A stretch of DNA of 48,554 bases from Deltaproteobacteria bacterium (GTDB lineage Bacteria; Myxococcota; B64-G9), in NCBI GenBank assembly GCA_016935365.1, contig JAFGRB010000379.1, positions 1 through 48,554 of the forward strand. The letters run 5' to 3'. How positions within the stretch are numbered: position 1 is the stretch's first letter; each line of letters starts with the position of its first letter. Under the pieces are notes generated by a model. It was not told the origin of the DNA. It saw only the letters and a program-made list of their open reading frames with translations, and made no database searches. Made by a program: the position numbers and the translations under genes. Of this stretch, positions 16,422 through 24,726 are shown piece after piece.

Positions 16422-17180
16422 ATGCGCTGGTCGTATCAGATAGGCAGACTGTTCGGCATCCCGATCCGGGTGCACCTGAGCCTGATCGCGATGATGGGCC
16501 TTACCGCCTTGCTGGGCGGAGGTCTGAGCGGTCTGGTGCTGACCGCGACCCTCTTCGGCTCGGTGCTGGTGCACGAGTTGGGCCATGCCTTGGTGGCGCG
16601 CTCCAAGGGCCTGCCGATCAGCGACATCTCGCTCTACCCCTTCGGCGGCATGGCCCGCATGCTCGCCGCCCCACAGCGCTCTGGCGACGAGATCGCGATC
16701 GCGGCCGCCGGGCCTGCGGTCAGCTTCGCCCTGGGAGCCTGCCTGTGGATCCTGTCGGCCGTGAGTGGACAGGTCGTGCTGTGGTGGATGGCCGAGATGA
16801 ACCTGGTACTGGGCGCATTCAACCTCTTGCCGGCCCTGCCCATGGATGGCGGGCGGATCCTGAGGGCGCTGCTGGCTCGCCGGATGGGCTACTACCGCTC
16901 GACCGTGCTCGCGGCTCGTATCGCTCGCTACCTGGCCATGGGCCTCGCGCTAGCCGGGGTCTTCTTGTCCGGCTGGCTCGTGCTGATCGCCTTCTTGGTC
17001 TTCTTCATGTCGGCGGCTGAGCAAGCGCAGGCCATGGCGCGCCTTCGCGCGGGCGATCCCGGCTACATCGACGACGGCCCGGAGGTCCTGCCACCCGAAA
17101 GGCCGGCGGTCCCCGGCGCTCACCGCGTCTACCGCGACCGCTTCGGCAACCGGATCGTCGTGGAGTGGCGCGAGCGCTGA
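16422..17180 (+). CDS. Site-2-type M50 membrane metalloprotease
   Basis: A 252-residue membrane protein of the compact SpoIVFB-like M50 subgroup. The zinc motif HELGH (about residues 51-55) sits in a transmembrane helix and the third ligand is in the family motif NLLPALPMDGGRILRA. Four or more hydrophobic helices are visible. These enzymes cut membrane proteins within the bilayer, often to release a regulator such as an anti-sigma factor; the substrate here is unknown and the nearby anti-sigma factor has no membrane helix. The last 52 bases overlap the 3' end of the convergent peptidase gene. Confidence 0.9.
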   Translation: MRWSYQIGRLFGIPIRVHLSLIAMMGLTALLGGGLSGLVLTATLFGSVLVHELGHALVARSKGLPISDISLYPFGGMARMLAAPQRSGDEIAIAAAGPAVSFALGACLWILSAVSGQVVLWWMAEMNLVLGAFNLLPALPMDGGRILRALLARRMGYYRSTVLAARIARYLAMGLALAGVFLSGWLVLIAFLVFFMSAAEQAQAMARLRAGDPGYIDDGPEVLPPERPAVPGAHRVYRDRFGNRIVVEWRER

Positions 17181-18946
17181 GCCGCCTCTGCGCGCGAGGG
17201 TCCGGGCGGCTGGCGGTCCGGGGAGGACCGGGGGAAGTACTCCCGGATAAAGCATGCCGGATCCAGCGCTCCGCCCGCGCTGCGGCGCACGAGCTCGTCC
17301 CATCGCAAGCTTGCTCCCGGGGCGAAGATCCGCTCGCGTAGAAAGCGGCCGGCCACCCGGTTGCCCACCCAGTCGATCTGATCCGGAGACTCGAGACCCA
17401 GCTGATCGGCCAGCTGGAAGAGCCACTGGCTGGCCAGCATCTGGCCGAAGAGGTAGTGGTGGTAGGTCACGGGCGCCTGAGAGAGGTGGACCACGGCCGC
17501 CCAGTCGGCCGCCGCTCTGCCCTCCGGCCGACTCAGTCCCTGGAAGCGCTGCCTGAGCTTCCACCATAGGCCCGTAAGGTCCTGATCGGGATCGCGGTAG
17601 AGCTCGCGCTCGAAGTGGATCATGACCAGACACCAGCGGACGAACAGCAGCATGGATCGCTGCCGGGCTCGCTCGAAAGCCTCGGACTGGCCATCGAATC
17701 CCTCCCGGGACAACATCGATGCGATCCAGCGCGGCTGGCCGGCGAGACGCTCGAAGAGCCCGGCCACCGCCTCGCTCACCGCGGGGTGCGCCGGTGCGCG
17801 CAGCAACCAGGGCAGCTCGGGATCGATGTGGGTGTGGTAGACGGCGTGTCCCATCTCGTGAAGCAGGGTACCGGTCCAGGCTCCGCCCGGCCGCACGGAG
17901 GCCAGGATCCGCACGTCGCCTGCGCGGTCGATGTCGAGGCAGTACACGCCCTTGCGCCCGGGTCTGACCGACAGGTCCGAGCGCTCGAGCACGGAGCCCG
18001 GATCGAGCCCGAGCCCGGAGAAGAACCGCCCGACGAGCGCTACCGGATCTTGGCGCGCGAGCAAGGACTCCGGATCGGGGCCGCCTGCGGCCGGCAACTC
18101 CTGCATGAAGGGGTCGTCGTAGTGCCATGGCATCAGCTCGCCTGCCTGCAGGCCGTATCCCCGGCTGAGGGCGGCGTCGATCTCCGCCTTGGCGCTCTGG
18201 AAAGCTTGCTCGCTGGCCTCTTCCAGTCGATCGAGCCAGGCGGCGAGCACCGAGGGATCCTCCTCGGTGAGCACGAGCTGCATGACGTAGTAGTCGGGGT
18301 ACCCGAGCTGCCGCGCGATGCGATTGCGGATCCGGACGAGCTCGAGCAGCTTGTCCGCCACGGCCTGGCCTCGCGCGTAGAACGCCTCCCAGGCGGCCCG
18401 GCGCAGGTGCACGTCCTGCTCGCCGCGCAGCATGTCGTAGATCTGCTCCTCGGCGATCGGCCTGCCCGCGATGACCGCGTGAAAGTCGTGGAAGATGCGC
18501 GCCACCTCGTAGCCCAGCTCGACCGACCGCCGCTGCAGCGCAGCGTCGGCCCGGTTCTCCTCGTAGGCCAGGCGGAGTATCTCGAGCTGGCGGGCGAGCA
18601 GCGCGGAGCGGACGGCGCCCGAGGCCTGAAGGTGCTGCAGCAGCTCGCGATCCCGGCCCGATTCATAGATCGCTCGGATCTGGCTCTCGAGCCTGGTGAG
18701 CTCGGCCCAGGCCTCGGGCTTGCCCTCGGCCGTGGCGCGCCAGAAGGCGCGGTTGAGCGCCTCGGCCAGCGGCGCCACTCGCTGCACATGCTTTCGGATG
18801 AAAGCCGTGAGCTGCTGCTCGGCGCTCGGCCCGGCCTCTTTCTGCTCTATCTGTACCGCGCTATCGGGTGCAAGCTTGGTCGCACGGCTGCCCGCGCAGC
18901 CCCAGAGCAGCAAGAACATACAGAATTCCAGCAGCTTGCGACCCAT
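17129..18946 (-). CDS. M2/M3-like zinc metallopeptidase lipoprotein
   Basis: A 605-residue peptidase. A lipoprotein leader (MGRKLLEFCMFLLLWGCAGS, Cys at about 17) anchors it to the envelope. The gluzincin motif HEMGH occurs in LLHEMGHAVYHTHID, with the downstream Glu expected in the AVSEAVAGLFE helix. Overall length and the all-helical pattern resemble the angiotensin-converting-enzyme-like M2 family and oligopeptidase M3. It would trim peptides in the periplasm or at the surface. The ATG at 18946 has no clear ribosome-binding site and falls next to the predicted transcription start, suggesting a leaderless message. An in-frame upstream extension is rejected because it precedes the promoter. 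Confidence 0.85.
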   Translation of the reverse strand: MGRKLLEFCMFLLLWGCAGSRATKLAPDSAVQIEQKEAGPSAEQQLTAFIRKHVQRVAPLAEALNRAFWRATAEGKPEAWAELTRLESQIRAIYESGRDRELLQHLQASGAVRSALLARQLEILRLAYEENRADAALQRRSVELGYEVARIFHDFHAVIAGRPIAEEQIYDMLRGEQDVHLRRAAWEAFYARGQAVADKLLELVRIRNRIARQLGYPDYYVMQLVLTEEDPSVLAAWLDRLEEASEQAFQSAKAEIDAALSRGYGLQAGELMPWHYDDPFMQELPAAGGPDPESLLARQDPVALVGRFFSGLGLDPGSVLERSDLSVRPGRKGVYCLDIDRAGDVRILASVRPGGAWTGTLLHEMGHAVYHTHIDPELPWLLRAPAHPAVSEAVAGLFERLAGQPRWIASMLSREGFDGQSEAFERARQRSMLLFVRWCLVMIHFERELYRDPDQDLTGLWWKLRQRFQGLSRPEGRAAADWAAVVHLSQAPVTYHHYLFGQMLASQWLFQLADQLGLESPDQIDWVGNRVAGRFLRERIFAPGASLRWDELVRRSAGGALDPACFIREYFPRSSPDRQPPGPSRAEAAQRSRHSTTIRLPKRSR

Positions 18947-18953
18947 ACCTGGC

Positions 18954-18981
18954 AGTCTACCCGAGCCCTGCGCCCTGTCAA
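18954..18981 (-). promoter_or_regulatory. Sigma-70 promoter of the M2-like peptidase
   Basis: A perfect TTGACA (18976-18981) is 16 bases from TAGACT (18954-18959) on the minus strand. The expected start is at about 18947, beside the ATG at 18946. A small inverted repeat TTCCA-AAC-TGGAA (18997-19009) lies just upstream. Confidence 0.6.
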
Positions 18982-19111
18982 GCGAAGCGCTCCAAGTTCC
19001 AAACTGGAATCGAGGCCTGTCAGAAAGGATGCTCGAGGCCCGTGGCCAGGGTCTTGTCTTCTCATGTAAAATATGTTTTATTTCGTATCCTTGTACGCAG
19101 CTCCGAGAGCC

Positions 19112-19127
19112 TGGCAAGCAGCTTGCT
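19112..19127 (+). promoter_or_regulatory. Candidate sigma-54 promoter of a small lipoprotein gene
   Basis: TGGCAAGCAGCTTGCT has GG-N10-GC spacing and one mismatch to TGGCACG-N4-TTGC[A/T]. It also contains the inverted repeat GCAAG-CAG-CTTGC (19114-19126), which could be an operator or an accidental source of the match. The predicted leader is about 17 bases. An AT-rich tract at 19068-19085 could be an IHF-type bend. Confidence 0.55.
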
Positions 19128-19154
19128 ACATCCTCGGGGCACAGGGAGGACGCC

Positions 19155-19589
19155 ATGCGAGCAAATGGCTTCTGGATCGCCTTCGTCGTCCTGGCCGCGG
19201 CCTGCGCGCCGGGCTGCCTCGTGATCGACCATGAGGATCCGGGCTGCATCGGGGACTGCGACCCGGGGATCGGAGACATCGCCTTCTACTGGAACTTCGA
19301 GCTCGAGAGCGGCGAGCTGACCGACTCCTGCACGCGGGCCGATGTGGCCCGGGTGGACATCGAGGTCTTCGACAGCTACGGCGACTCGGAGTTTGCGGTC
19401 TACGACACGCCCTGCGAGGGGCAGGGTGCCATCCTGACCGACTTCTTGGCTGGCCGCTACCACCTGGAGCTGGTCGCCCACTGCCGAAACGGCATCATCT
19501 CCCACGAGGGCTGGTACGATCTGCGCGTCGATCTCGGCGAGAACGACTACGGCACGCTGACCCTGGACTACCTGCGCTCCTGCTACTGA
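19155..19589 (+). CDS. Small lipoprotein of unknown function
   Basis: A 144-residue protein starting at ATG 19155 with AGGGAGGA four bases upstream. The leader FVVLAAACAPGCLVIDHE has two possible lipobox Cys residues (AAC and APGC). The mature part is acidic, with scattered Cys and a beta-rich look (DIAFYWNFELESGE, YDLRVDLGENDYGTLTLDY). The pattern resembles small myxobacterial lipoproteins with a transthyretin-like or carboxypeptidase-regulatory fold; no family is recognised. It is a single-gene unit with its own sigma-54-like promoter and converges on the ornithine aminotransferase gene. Confidence 0.75.
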   Translation: MRANGFWIAFVVLAAACAPGCLVIDHEDPGCIGDCDPGIGDIAFYWNFELESGELTDSCTRADVARVDIEVFDSYGDSEFAVYDTPCEGQGAILTDFLAGRYHLELVAHCRNGIISHEGWYDLRVDLGENDYGTLTLDYLRSCY

Positions 19590-19601
19590 CTCGTCAAGCG
19601 T

Positions 19602-20798
19602 TCACCCGAGCACCTTGGCGATCCGCTCGAAGGCCCAGTCGAGCGTCGGCTTATCGATCACCAGCGGAGGGGCGAAGCGGATGATCCGATCGTGTGTCTC
19701 CTTGCAAAGCAGGCCCTCGGCCTTGAGTTGCTCGCAGTACGCGCGAGCCGCGCCGGCCGACTCCCGGAGCACTGCCGCCAGCAGCAGGCCCCGCCCCCGC
19801 ACAAGCTCGACCTTGCCGCCCAGGCTCGCGAGCTCAGCCTCGAAGTAGGCGCCGAGCTCGGCCGCTCGCGCGCAGAGTTTCTCATCTGTGATCACGTCGA
19901 GCGCAGCGCACGCCACGGCCGCGCCCAGGGGGTTGCCCCCGAAGGTCGAGCCGTGATCGCCGGGCGAGAAAACCCCCAGGATCTCGCGGCTCGAGACCAC
20001 CGCGCTGACCGGGAGCATACCGCCAGAGATGGCCTTGCCCAGGATGAGCACGTCGGGGACGACGTCCTCGTGCTGGCAGCAGTACATCCTGCCGCATCGC
20101 CCGAGGCCGGTCTGGATCTCGTCGGCCATCATCAGCACCCGGTGCCGGCTGCAGAGCTCGCGGGCGCGCGCGAGGTAGCCCTCGGGCGGCACCACGACGC
20201 CCGCCTCGCCCTGGATGGGCTCGAAGAGGAAGCCGACCGTGTCGGGTCCGATGGCCGCCTCCAGCGCATCGGCGTCCCCGTAAGGGATCAAGTCGAAGCC
20301 GGGCGCGAAGGGGCCGAAGCCCTCCCGGTACTGCGCCTCGGAGCTGAAGCCGACGATGGTGGTCGTCCGACCGTGGAAGTTGCCCTCACAGCAGACGATC
20401 CGGGCCCGGTCGGCCGCCACGCCCTTGACCGAGTAGCCCCACTTGCGGGCCGCCTTGATGGCCGTCTCGACCGCCTCGGCGCCGGTGTTCATCGGCAGCG
20501 CCATCTGCATGTCGAACAGCGCGCAGAGCTTCGCCAGGAAAGGGCCGAGCTGGTCGTTGTGGAAGGCTCTCGAGGTGAGGGTCAGCCGGTCCGCCTGCTC
20601 CACGAGCGCCTTGACGATCCGGGGGTGGCGATGGCCCTGGTTGACCGCCGAGTAGGCGCTCAGGAAGTCGAGGTACTTGCGACCTTCGACGTCCCAGACC
20701 CACACGCCCTCGGCCCGCGAGATGACCACCGGCAGCGGGTGGTAGTTGTGCGCGCCGTACTTTTCCGTGATCTCGATGATTTCAGAGGAAGTGGCCAC
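19602..20798 (-). CDS. rocD: Ornithine--oxo-acid aminotransferase
   Basis: A 398-residue class III PLP-dependent aminotransferase converting ornithine and 2-oxoglutarate to glutamate semialdehyde and glutamate. Visible features are the substrate-site YLDFLSAYSAVNQGH, the PLP phosphate-binding NTGAEAVETAIKAARKWGY, DEIQTGLGR and the Schiff-base Lys in LILGKAISGG. These match ornithine aminotransferase better than acetylornithine or GABA aminotransferases. The start is GTG 20798 with a strong AAGGAGG. No other arginine or proline genes are adjacent; the role may be amino-acid catabolism. Confidence 0.93.
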   Translation of the reverse strand: MATSSEIIEITEKYGAHNYHPLPVVISRAEGVWVWDVEGRKYLDFLSAYSAVNQGHRHPRIVKALVEQADRLTLTSRAFHNDQLGPFLAKLCALFDMQMALPMNTGAEAVETAIKAARKWGYSVKGVAADRARIVCCEGNFHGRTTTIVGFSSEAQYREGFGPFAPGFDLIPYGDADALEAAIGPDTVGFLFEPIQGEAGVVVPPEGYLARARELCSRHRVLMMADEIQTGLGRCGRMYCCQHEDVVPDVLILGKAISGGMLPVSAVVSSREILGVFSPGDHGSTFGGNPLGAAVACAALDVITDEKLCARAAELGAYFEAELASLGGKVELVRGRGLLLAAVLRESAGAARAYCEQLKAEGLLCKETHDRIIRFAPPLVIDKPTLDWAFERIAKVLG

Positions 20799-20837
20799 TG
20801 GGATCCTCCTTGCACCCCGCCCTGGTATTCTGCGATC

Positions 20838-20866
20838 AAGCTACCCGCCGCCCGCGGGCATGGCAA
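20838..20866 (-). promoter_or_regulatory. Candidate sigma-70 promoter of rocD
   Basis: TTGCCA (20861-20866), 17 bases, TAGCTT (20838-20843), minus strand, about 31 bases of leader before the GTG. Confidence 0.45.
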
Positions 20867-20883
20867 GGACAATCCCCCGCTGC

Positions 20884-21522
20884 TCACTTGGCCTTGACGG
20901 TGAAGGACTGGGACTTCTCGCCGCGGTCGACGGCCGAGACCTTGAACTCGGCCAGCACCTCGTCGATCGTCAGCTGGCCTCCCGGGCTGACCTTGCCCAC
21001 GCCCACCAGGGCCGAGAAGGTGTCGCTCGCATTCGTGCTCTGGGCGGAGCGGCCCGCCGGCCGCAGCGCCCGGAAGCTCACCGTGTTGGAGCCCTTCTGG
21101 AGGTAGTCGTTGAGCTCGACCACTTGCTGGGGAATGCTGTCCGGCAGGTCCTTGATGTACTGGTTGTTGACGATGAGCTGCAAGCTGTAGCCGGTCACGC
21201 CGGCGCGCGCGACCTCGGTGATGACGAAGTACTGGTTGATGAGATTCGACTTGCGCGGTGGCGGGGGGCTCGGCGTGGGCGCGGGGGTGGGCGCCGTGTT
21301 CGTACCCCCTGCGCCGAGCTCGCGCACCTTGTACTCGGGGGCCGTGATGTAGACGTTCCCACCCTTGTCCAGCACGACCTTGGCACCCTCGATGGTCTGG
21401 TCCGCCAGACCCGTGATCTTGACCCCGTTCAGGTAGACCTCCACGGCCGCGGCCGACGCGGCGATGCACACCAGCAGCAATGCACACGCCGTGGCCAGGG
21501 CTTTCCGGCTTCGGTGATCCAT
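20884..21522 (-). CDS. Exported protein of unknown function
   Basis: A 212-residue protein from ATG 21522, with GGAGG upstream. A clear Sec signal peptide (CALLLVCIAASAAA) ends near AAA-VEV. The N-terminal part (VYLNGVKITGLADQTIEG) recalls short beta-rich modules; a Pro/Thr-rich linker (APTPAPTPSPPPP) separates it from a C-terminal domain with YFVITEVARAGVTGYSLQLI and a possible beta-sandwich. No family is recognised. It lies 85 bases upstream of rocD, which has its own candidate promoter, and downstream of the PilZ-Hsp70 gene. Confidence 0.72.
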   Translation of the reverse strand: MDHRSRKALATACALLLVCIAASAAAVEVYLNGVKITGLADQTIEGAKVVLDKGGNVYITAPEYKVRELGAGGTNTAPTPAPTPSPPPPRKSNLINQYFVITEVARAGVTGYSLQLIVNNQYIKDLPDSIPQQVVELNDYLQKGSNTVSFRALRPAGRSAQSTNASDTFSALVGVGKVSPGGQLTIDEVLAEFKVSAVDRGEKSQSFTVKAK

Positions 21523-21634
21523 CTCGTTCTCCCTCCGGCGATGGGACAGCGCTCCAGTGATCATCGAATGATCGCGCATTTGCGCACAAGTCTCAAGCCT
21601 CATCGAGATCGGACTCCGCCCGTGCGGCGAGAAT

Positions 21635-23866
21635 TCAAGAGCCCTTCTTGCTGAACAGCCGGCCCAGCAGGCCGGTGGGCTGTGCGGGCGCGCTCGCCTT
21701 GGCTGTTTCCGCCTCGGCCGCGGCGTCCGCTTGCCCTGGCTTCTCGTTCTCCGGGATGCGCAGCTTCTGGCGAATCGTGACCTCGTTGTCCAGGGGCTTG
21801 AGCTGGGCGTCGAGCACCTTCTCGCGGGTCCGGTTCCGGGCGTTGATCTTCAGCAGGCACTCCTGATCGAGTGAGAAGGTGATCTCGATCTGGTTGGCAC
21901 CCTTGGGGCCGGGCTGGATACCGCCGATCACCAGGGTGCCGAGGTACTCGTTGTGGATCAAGCGCTCGTTGTCGCCCTGGAAGATGAGAAGCTCGATCCG
22001 GGTCTGCATGTCCTTGAAGGTGGAAATCGTATAGCTCTTGGTGGCCGGCAGCGCCGTGCCCGCCTGCAGGACCGGCAGGAAGCCGCCGCCCGGTAAACCG
22101 ATCCCGATGCTCAGCGGCAAGACGTCGATCAGCACCACGCTGTCGATCCGCCCCACGGAGTCCGCGAGCAGCGCGGCCCCGATGGCCACCGCCTCGTCGG
22201 GATGGACGCCGGAGCTCGGCTGCCGGCCGAAGACTTCCTGGATGAGTCGCCACACCAGCGGCATCCGGCTCTGACCGCCGACCAGCAAGATGTTGTCCAG
22301 CTGCTGGGGCCGCAAGCCGGCCTGCTTCATCACCTGGGCAGCCACCCGCAGGGTCCTCTCGACGAGCGGCCGGCAGAGGTCTTCGAGCATCTCGCGCGAG
22401 ACGCGCACCTCCAGGTCCTTGGGCGTGTTCTTCACCGCCGCGAAGAACGGCAGCCGGACGATGGTCTCGTGCTTCTCGCTCAGCGCGCACTTGGCCTGCT
22501 CGGCCGCGTCGCGCAAGCGTTGCATGGCCGACCGGTCCATCTCGGGCACGCAACCGACCTGCTTGCAGAACTCTTGGAGCAAGTAGTCCACCAGCTGGTT
22601 GTCGAAGTCCACCCCGCCCAGAAAGGTATCCCCGCCCGTGGCCATGACCTCGTAGACGTTCTCACAGAGCTCGAGCACCGAAGCGTCGAAGGTCCCGCCG
22701 CCGAGATCGTAGACCAGCACGCGCTGATCCAGACCGCGGTTGTAACCGAAAGCCAGCGCCGCAGCCGTGGGCTCGTTCACGATGCGCTCGATGTGCAGGC
22801 CGGCCAGGATGCCGGCCTCGCGCACGGCCTGCCGCTGGTTCTCGTTGTAGTAGGCCGGCACGGTCACGACGGCCCGGTTGACCTCCTCGCCCAGCATCTC
22901 CCGCGCGATGTCCCGGATCTCGCTCAGAATGAATGCGGCCACCTGCTGCAGGCTGAAGACCTGCCCCACGATCTTGACCGCCGCCTGGTTCTTGGGGCCC
23001 TCGACGATCTCGTAGTGGAAGCGATCGCGGATCTGCCGCAAAGCCGGTGAATCGAACGGCCGGCCGATGAGCCTCTTGGAGCCGTAGATCGTGTTCTTCG
23101 GATTGAGCTCCATCTGGTTCTTGGCCGGATGGCCGACGAGCAAGCGGCCCTTGTCGTCATACGCCACGATGGATGGGATCGTGCGGTAGCCGCGCCGTGA
23201 CGGGATCACGTGGGCATGGCCGTCGCGCACGATCGCCGCGCAGGAGTTCGTGGTCCCCAGGTCGATGCCGATCACATAGCGCGACGAGCTGCCGCCCGAG
23301 GCCATGGCGGCGCTCTGCCCTGACGGTGCGGGAGCCTGCACGTCGTCGAGCGACACGTCGAGCTCCAGGCCAGCCTGTCCGACCGACTCGTAGCGCTCGG
23401 AGGTGAGATCTCCCGCGATTTCTATCGTGGGAGGCCGTTCCGGGGCAGGCGCCTCGATCTCGACGTCGAGATCCTCCAGGTCCGCGCTCTCGTCGGCGGT
23501 GAACTGCTTCTCGGTCTTCTTCTTGTCGATCATCCGGCGAATGAGCCGTCTCGAATCCTCGTCCAGCTGGGTGAAGCGAACGCCCATGCCCGGCAGCTGC
23601 GGCTGCGCGCCCGGCAAGGAGGGCTCGCGCGCCCAGGCCACCTTGCCGCGACCGCGCAGCACCGACTGGCCGCTCTTGAGCTGAATCTCGAACTTGAGCA
23701 GAGTGCCGGCCGGATAGAGCTTGCGGCTCTGGATGAAGATCCCCCCCGCGCTGATGTTGGTGGCGAAGTTCTCCACGAACTGCTCGACGTTCTCGTAGCG
23801 GACGCGAACGAGCAAGCCGACGTAGACGCGGGTGTGCTGTCTTCGATCCTGGTCGTCCTGGCCCAA
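21635..23866 (-). CDS. PilZ-Hsp70 (DnaK-like) fusion protein
   Basis: A 743-residue two-domain protein. An N-terminal PilZ domain (about residues 8-110) has both cyclic di-GMP-binding motifs, RxxxR (RQHTR) and NxSxGG (NISAGGIFI), and resembles the TIGR02266 myxobacterial paralogous family. An acidic linker leads to a full Hsp70 ATPase domain from about residue 195 (VIGIDLGTTNSC, DLGGGTFDASV, LLVGGQSRMP) and a substrate-binding domain with NQIEITFSLDQECLLKINA. The C-terminus lacks the EEVD-like or usual DnaK lid tail and ends GLLGRLFSKKGS. The start is TTG 23866 with GAGGAGG; the upstream extension is not supported. It may be a chaperone switched by the second messenger. Confidence 0.9.
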   Translation of the reverse strand: MGQDDQDRRQHTRVYVGLLVRVRYENVEQFVENFATNISAGGIFIQSRKLYPAGTLLKFEIQLKSGQSVLRGRGKVAWAREPSLPGAQPQLPGMGVRFTQLDEDSRRLIRRMIDKKKTEKQFTADESADLEDLDVEIEAPAPERPPTIEIAGDLTSERYESVGQAGLELDVSLDDVQAPAPSGQSAAMASGGSSSRYVIGIDLGTTNSCAAIVRDGHAHVIPSRRGYRTIPSIVAYDDKGRLLVGHPAKNQMELNPKNTIYGSKRLIGRPFDSPALRQIRDRFHYEIVEGPKNQAAVKIVGQVFSLQQVAAFILSEIRDIAREMLGEEVNRAVVTVPAYYNENQRQAVREAGILAGLHIERIVNEPTAAALAFGYNRGLDQRVLVYDLGGGTFDASVLELCENVYEVMATGGDTFLGGVDFDNQLVDYLLQEFCKQVGCVPEMDRSAMQRLRDAAEQAKCALSEKHETIVRLPFFAAVKNTPKDLEVRVSREMLEDLCRPLVERTLRVAAQVMKQAGLRPQQLDNILLVGGQSRMPLVWRLIQEVFGRQPSSGVHPDEAVAIGAALLADSVGRIDSVVLIDVLPLSIGIGLPGGGFLPVLQAGTALPATKSYTISTFKDMQTRIELLIFQGDNERLIHNEYLGTLVIGGIQPGPKGANQIEITFSLDQECLLKINARNRTREKVLDAQLKPLDNEVTIRQKLRIPENEKPGQADAAAEAETAKASAPAQPTGLLGRLFSKKGS

Positions 23867-23980
23867 GGTCGGAGCCTCCTCGGCCGGGCGACTCGCCCGG
23901 CGGGTGGCCGGATTATACGGGCAATCAATTCCATGAAGCAAGCCGCGGCCATGGCCGATCCGCTTCGATGATGGAGCCGG

Positions 23981-24008
23981 TTGATCTCGCCTCCCGCCCG
24001 GGTATAAT
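23981..24008 (+). promoter_or_regulatory. Strong sigma-70 promoter of the deoxynucleoside kinase operon
   Basis: TTGATC (23981-23986) is 16 bases from a perfect TATAAT (24003-24008). It excludes the ATG at 24007 as a start and supports TTG 24043. Confidence 0.75.
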
Positions 24009-24042
24009 GGCGCTGGCCCATCCCCGGCAGAAGGGGTTCTCA

Positions 24043-24726
24043 TTGGAAAACAAGCGCTTCATCGCCATGGCGGGCAACATCGGCTGCGGCAAGACGACTG
24101 CGGCCAAGCTCATCAGCCAGCACCTGGGCTATGAGCTCTTCGACGAACCCGTGGTCGACAACCGCTTTCTCAAGGACTACTACCAGGACATGCGCCGGTG
24201 GTCCTTCACCCTGCAGCTCGAGTTCCTCATCCGCCGCGTCGAGCACCACGAGCTCATCCGCAAGGTTCCCAAGAGCTGCATCCAGGATCGCACCCTGTAC
24301 GAGGATCCAGAGATCTTCGCCAAGTACCTCCACGGCCTCGGCTATATGAACAACCGGGAGCTGGACCTCTACCACGAGTACTTCATGCGGCTCAACCGCG
24401 AACTGGACCAGCCCGACTTGATCATCATCCTGGAAGTGGACCACGTCGACACGCTCCTGGCCCGCATCCGCAAGCGCGGTCGCGAGGAGGAGCGCCTCAT
24501 CGAGCCGAGCTTTCTCCAGGGTCTCAACGCCTACTACTCCACTTTCGCCCAGGTCTGCGAGCGCAAGTACGGCATTCCCACCCACCGGGTGAACGTGGCC
24601 CGGCTGGACATCCGCTCGGCCGAGGACCGCAAGACCTTCCTGGCCGGGATCGAGAAGGTCCTGGCCACCTTGCCGGCCCGCAGCGCACAGGTGCACAACC
24701 CCACTGCTGTCGAGGAGCCGACATGA
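24043..24726 (+). CDS. Deoxynucleoside kinase (dGK/dAK family), first of two
   Basis: A 227-residue kinase phosphorylating a purine or pyrimidine deoxynucleoside for salvage. The P-loop is GNIGCGKTTAAK near the N-terminus; the family QDRTLYEDPEIFA (equivalent to the ERS/DRS motif) and the lid ARIRKRGREEER are intact. The TTG start follows AAGGGG by six bases and lies 35 bases after the predicted -10 box. The stop overlaps the next gene start by ATGA, so both kinases are translated together. Confidence 0.88.
   Translation: MENKRFIAMAGNIGCGKTTAAKLISQHLGYELFDEPVVDNRFLKDYYQDMRRWSFTLQLEFLIRRVEHHELIRKVPKSCIQDRTLYEDPEIFAKYLHGLGYMNNRELDLYHEYFMRLNRELDQPDLIIILEVDHVDTLLARIRKRGREEERLIEPSFLQGLNAYYSTFAQVCERKYGIPTHRVNVARLDIRSAEDRKTFLAGIEKVLATLPARSAQVHNPTAVEEPT

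Noticed and set aside
24007-24009. ATG as start of the first deoxynucleoside kinase
   Set aside because: It lies inside the TATAAT box of the promoter; TTG 24043 has a proper ribosome-binding site.
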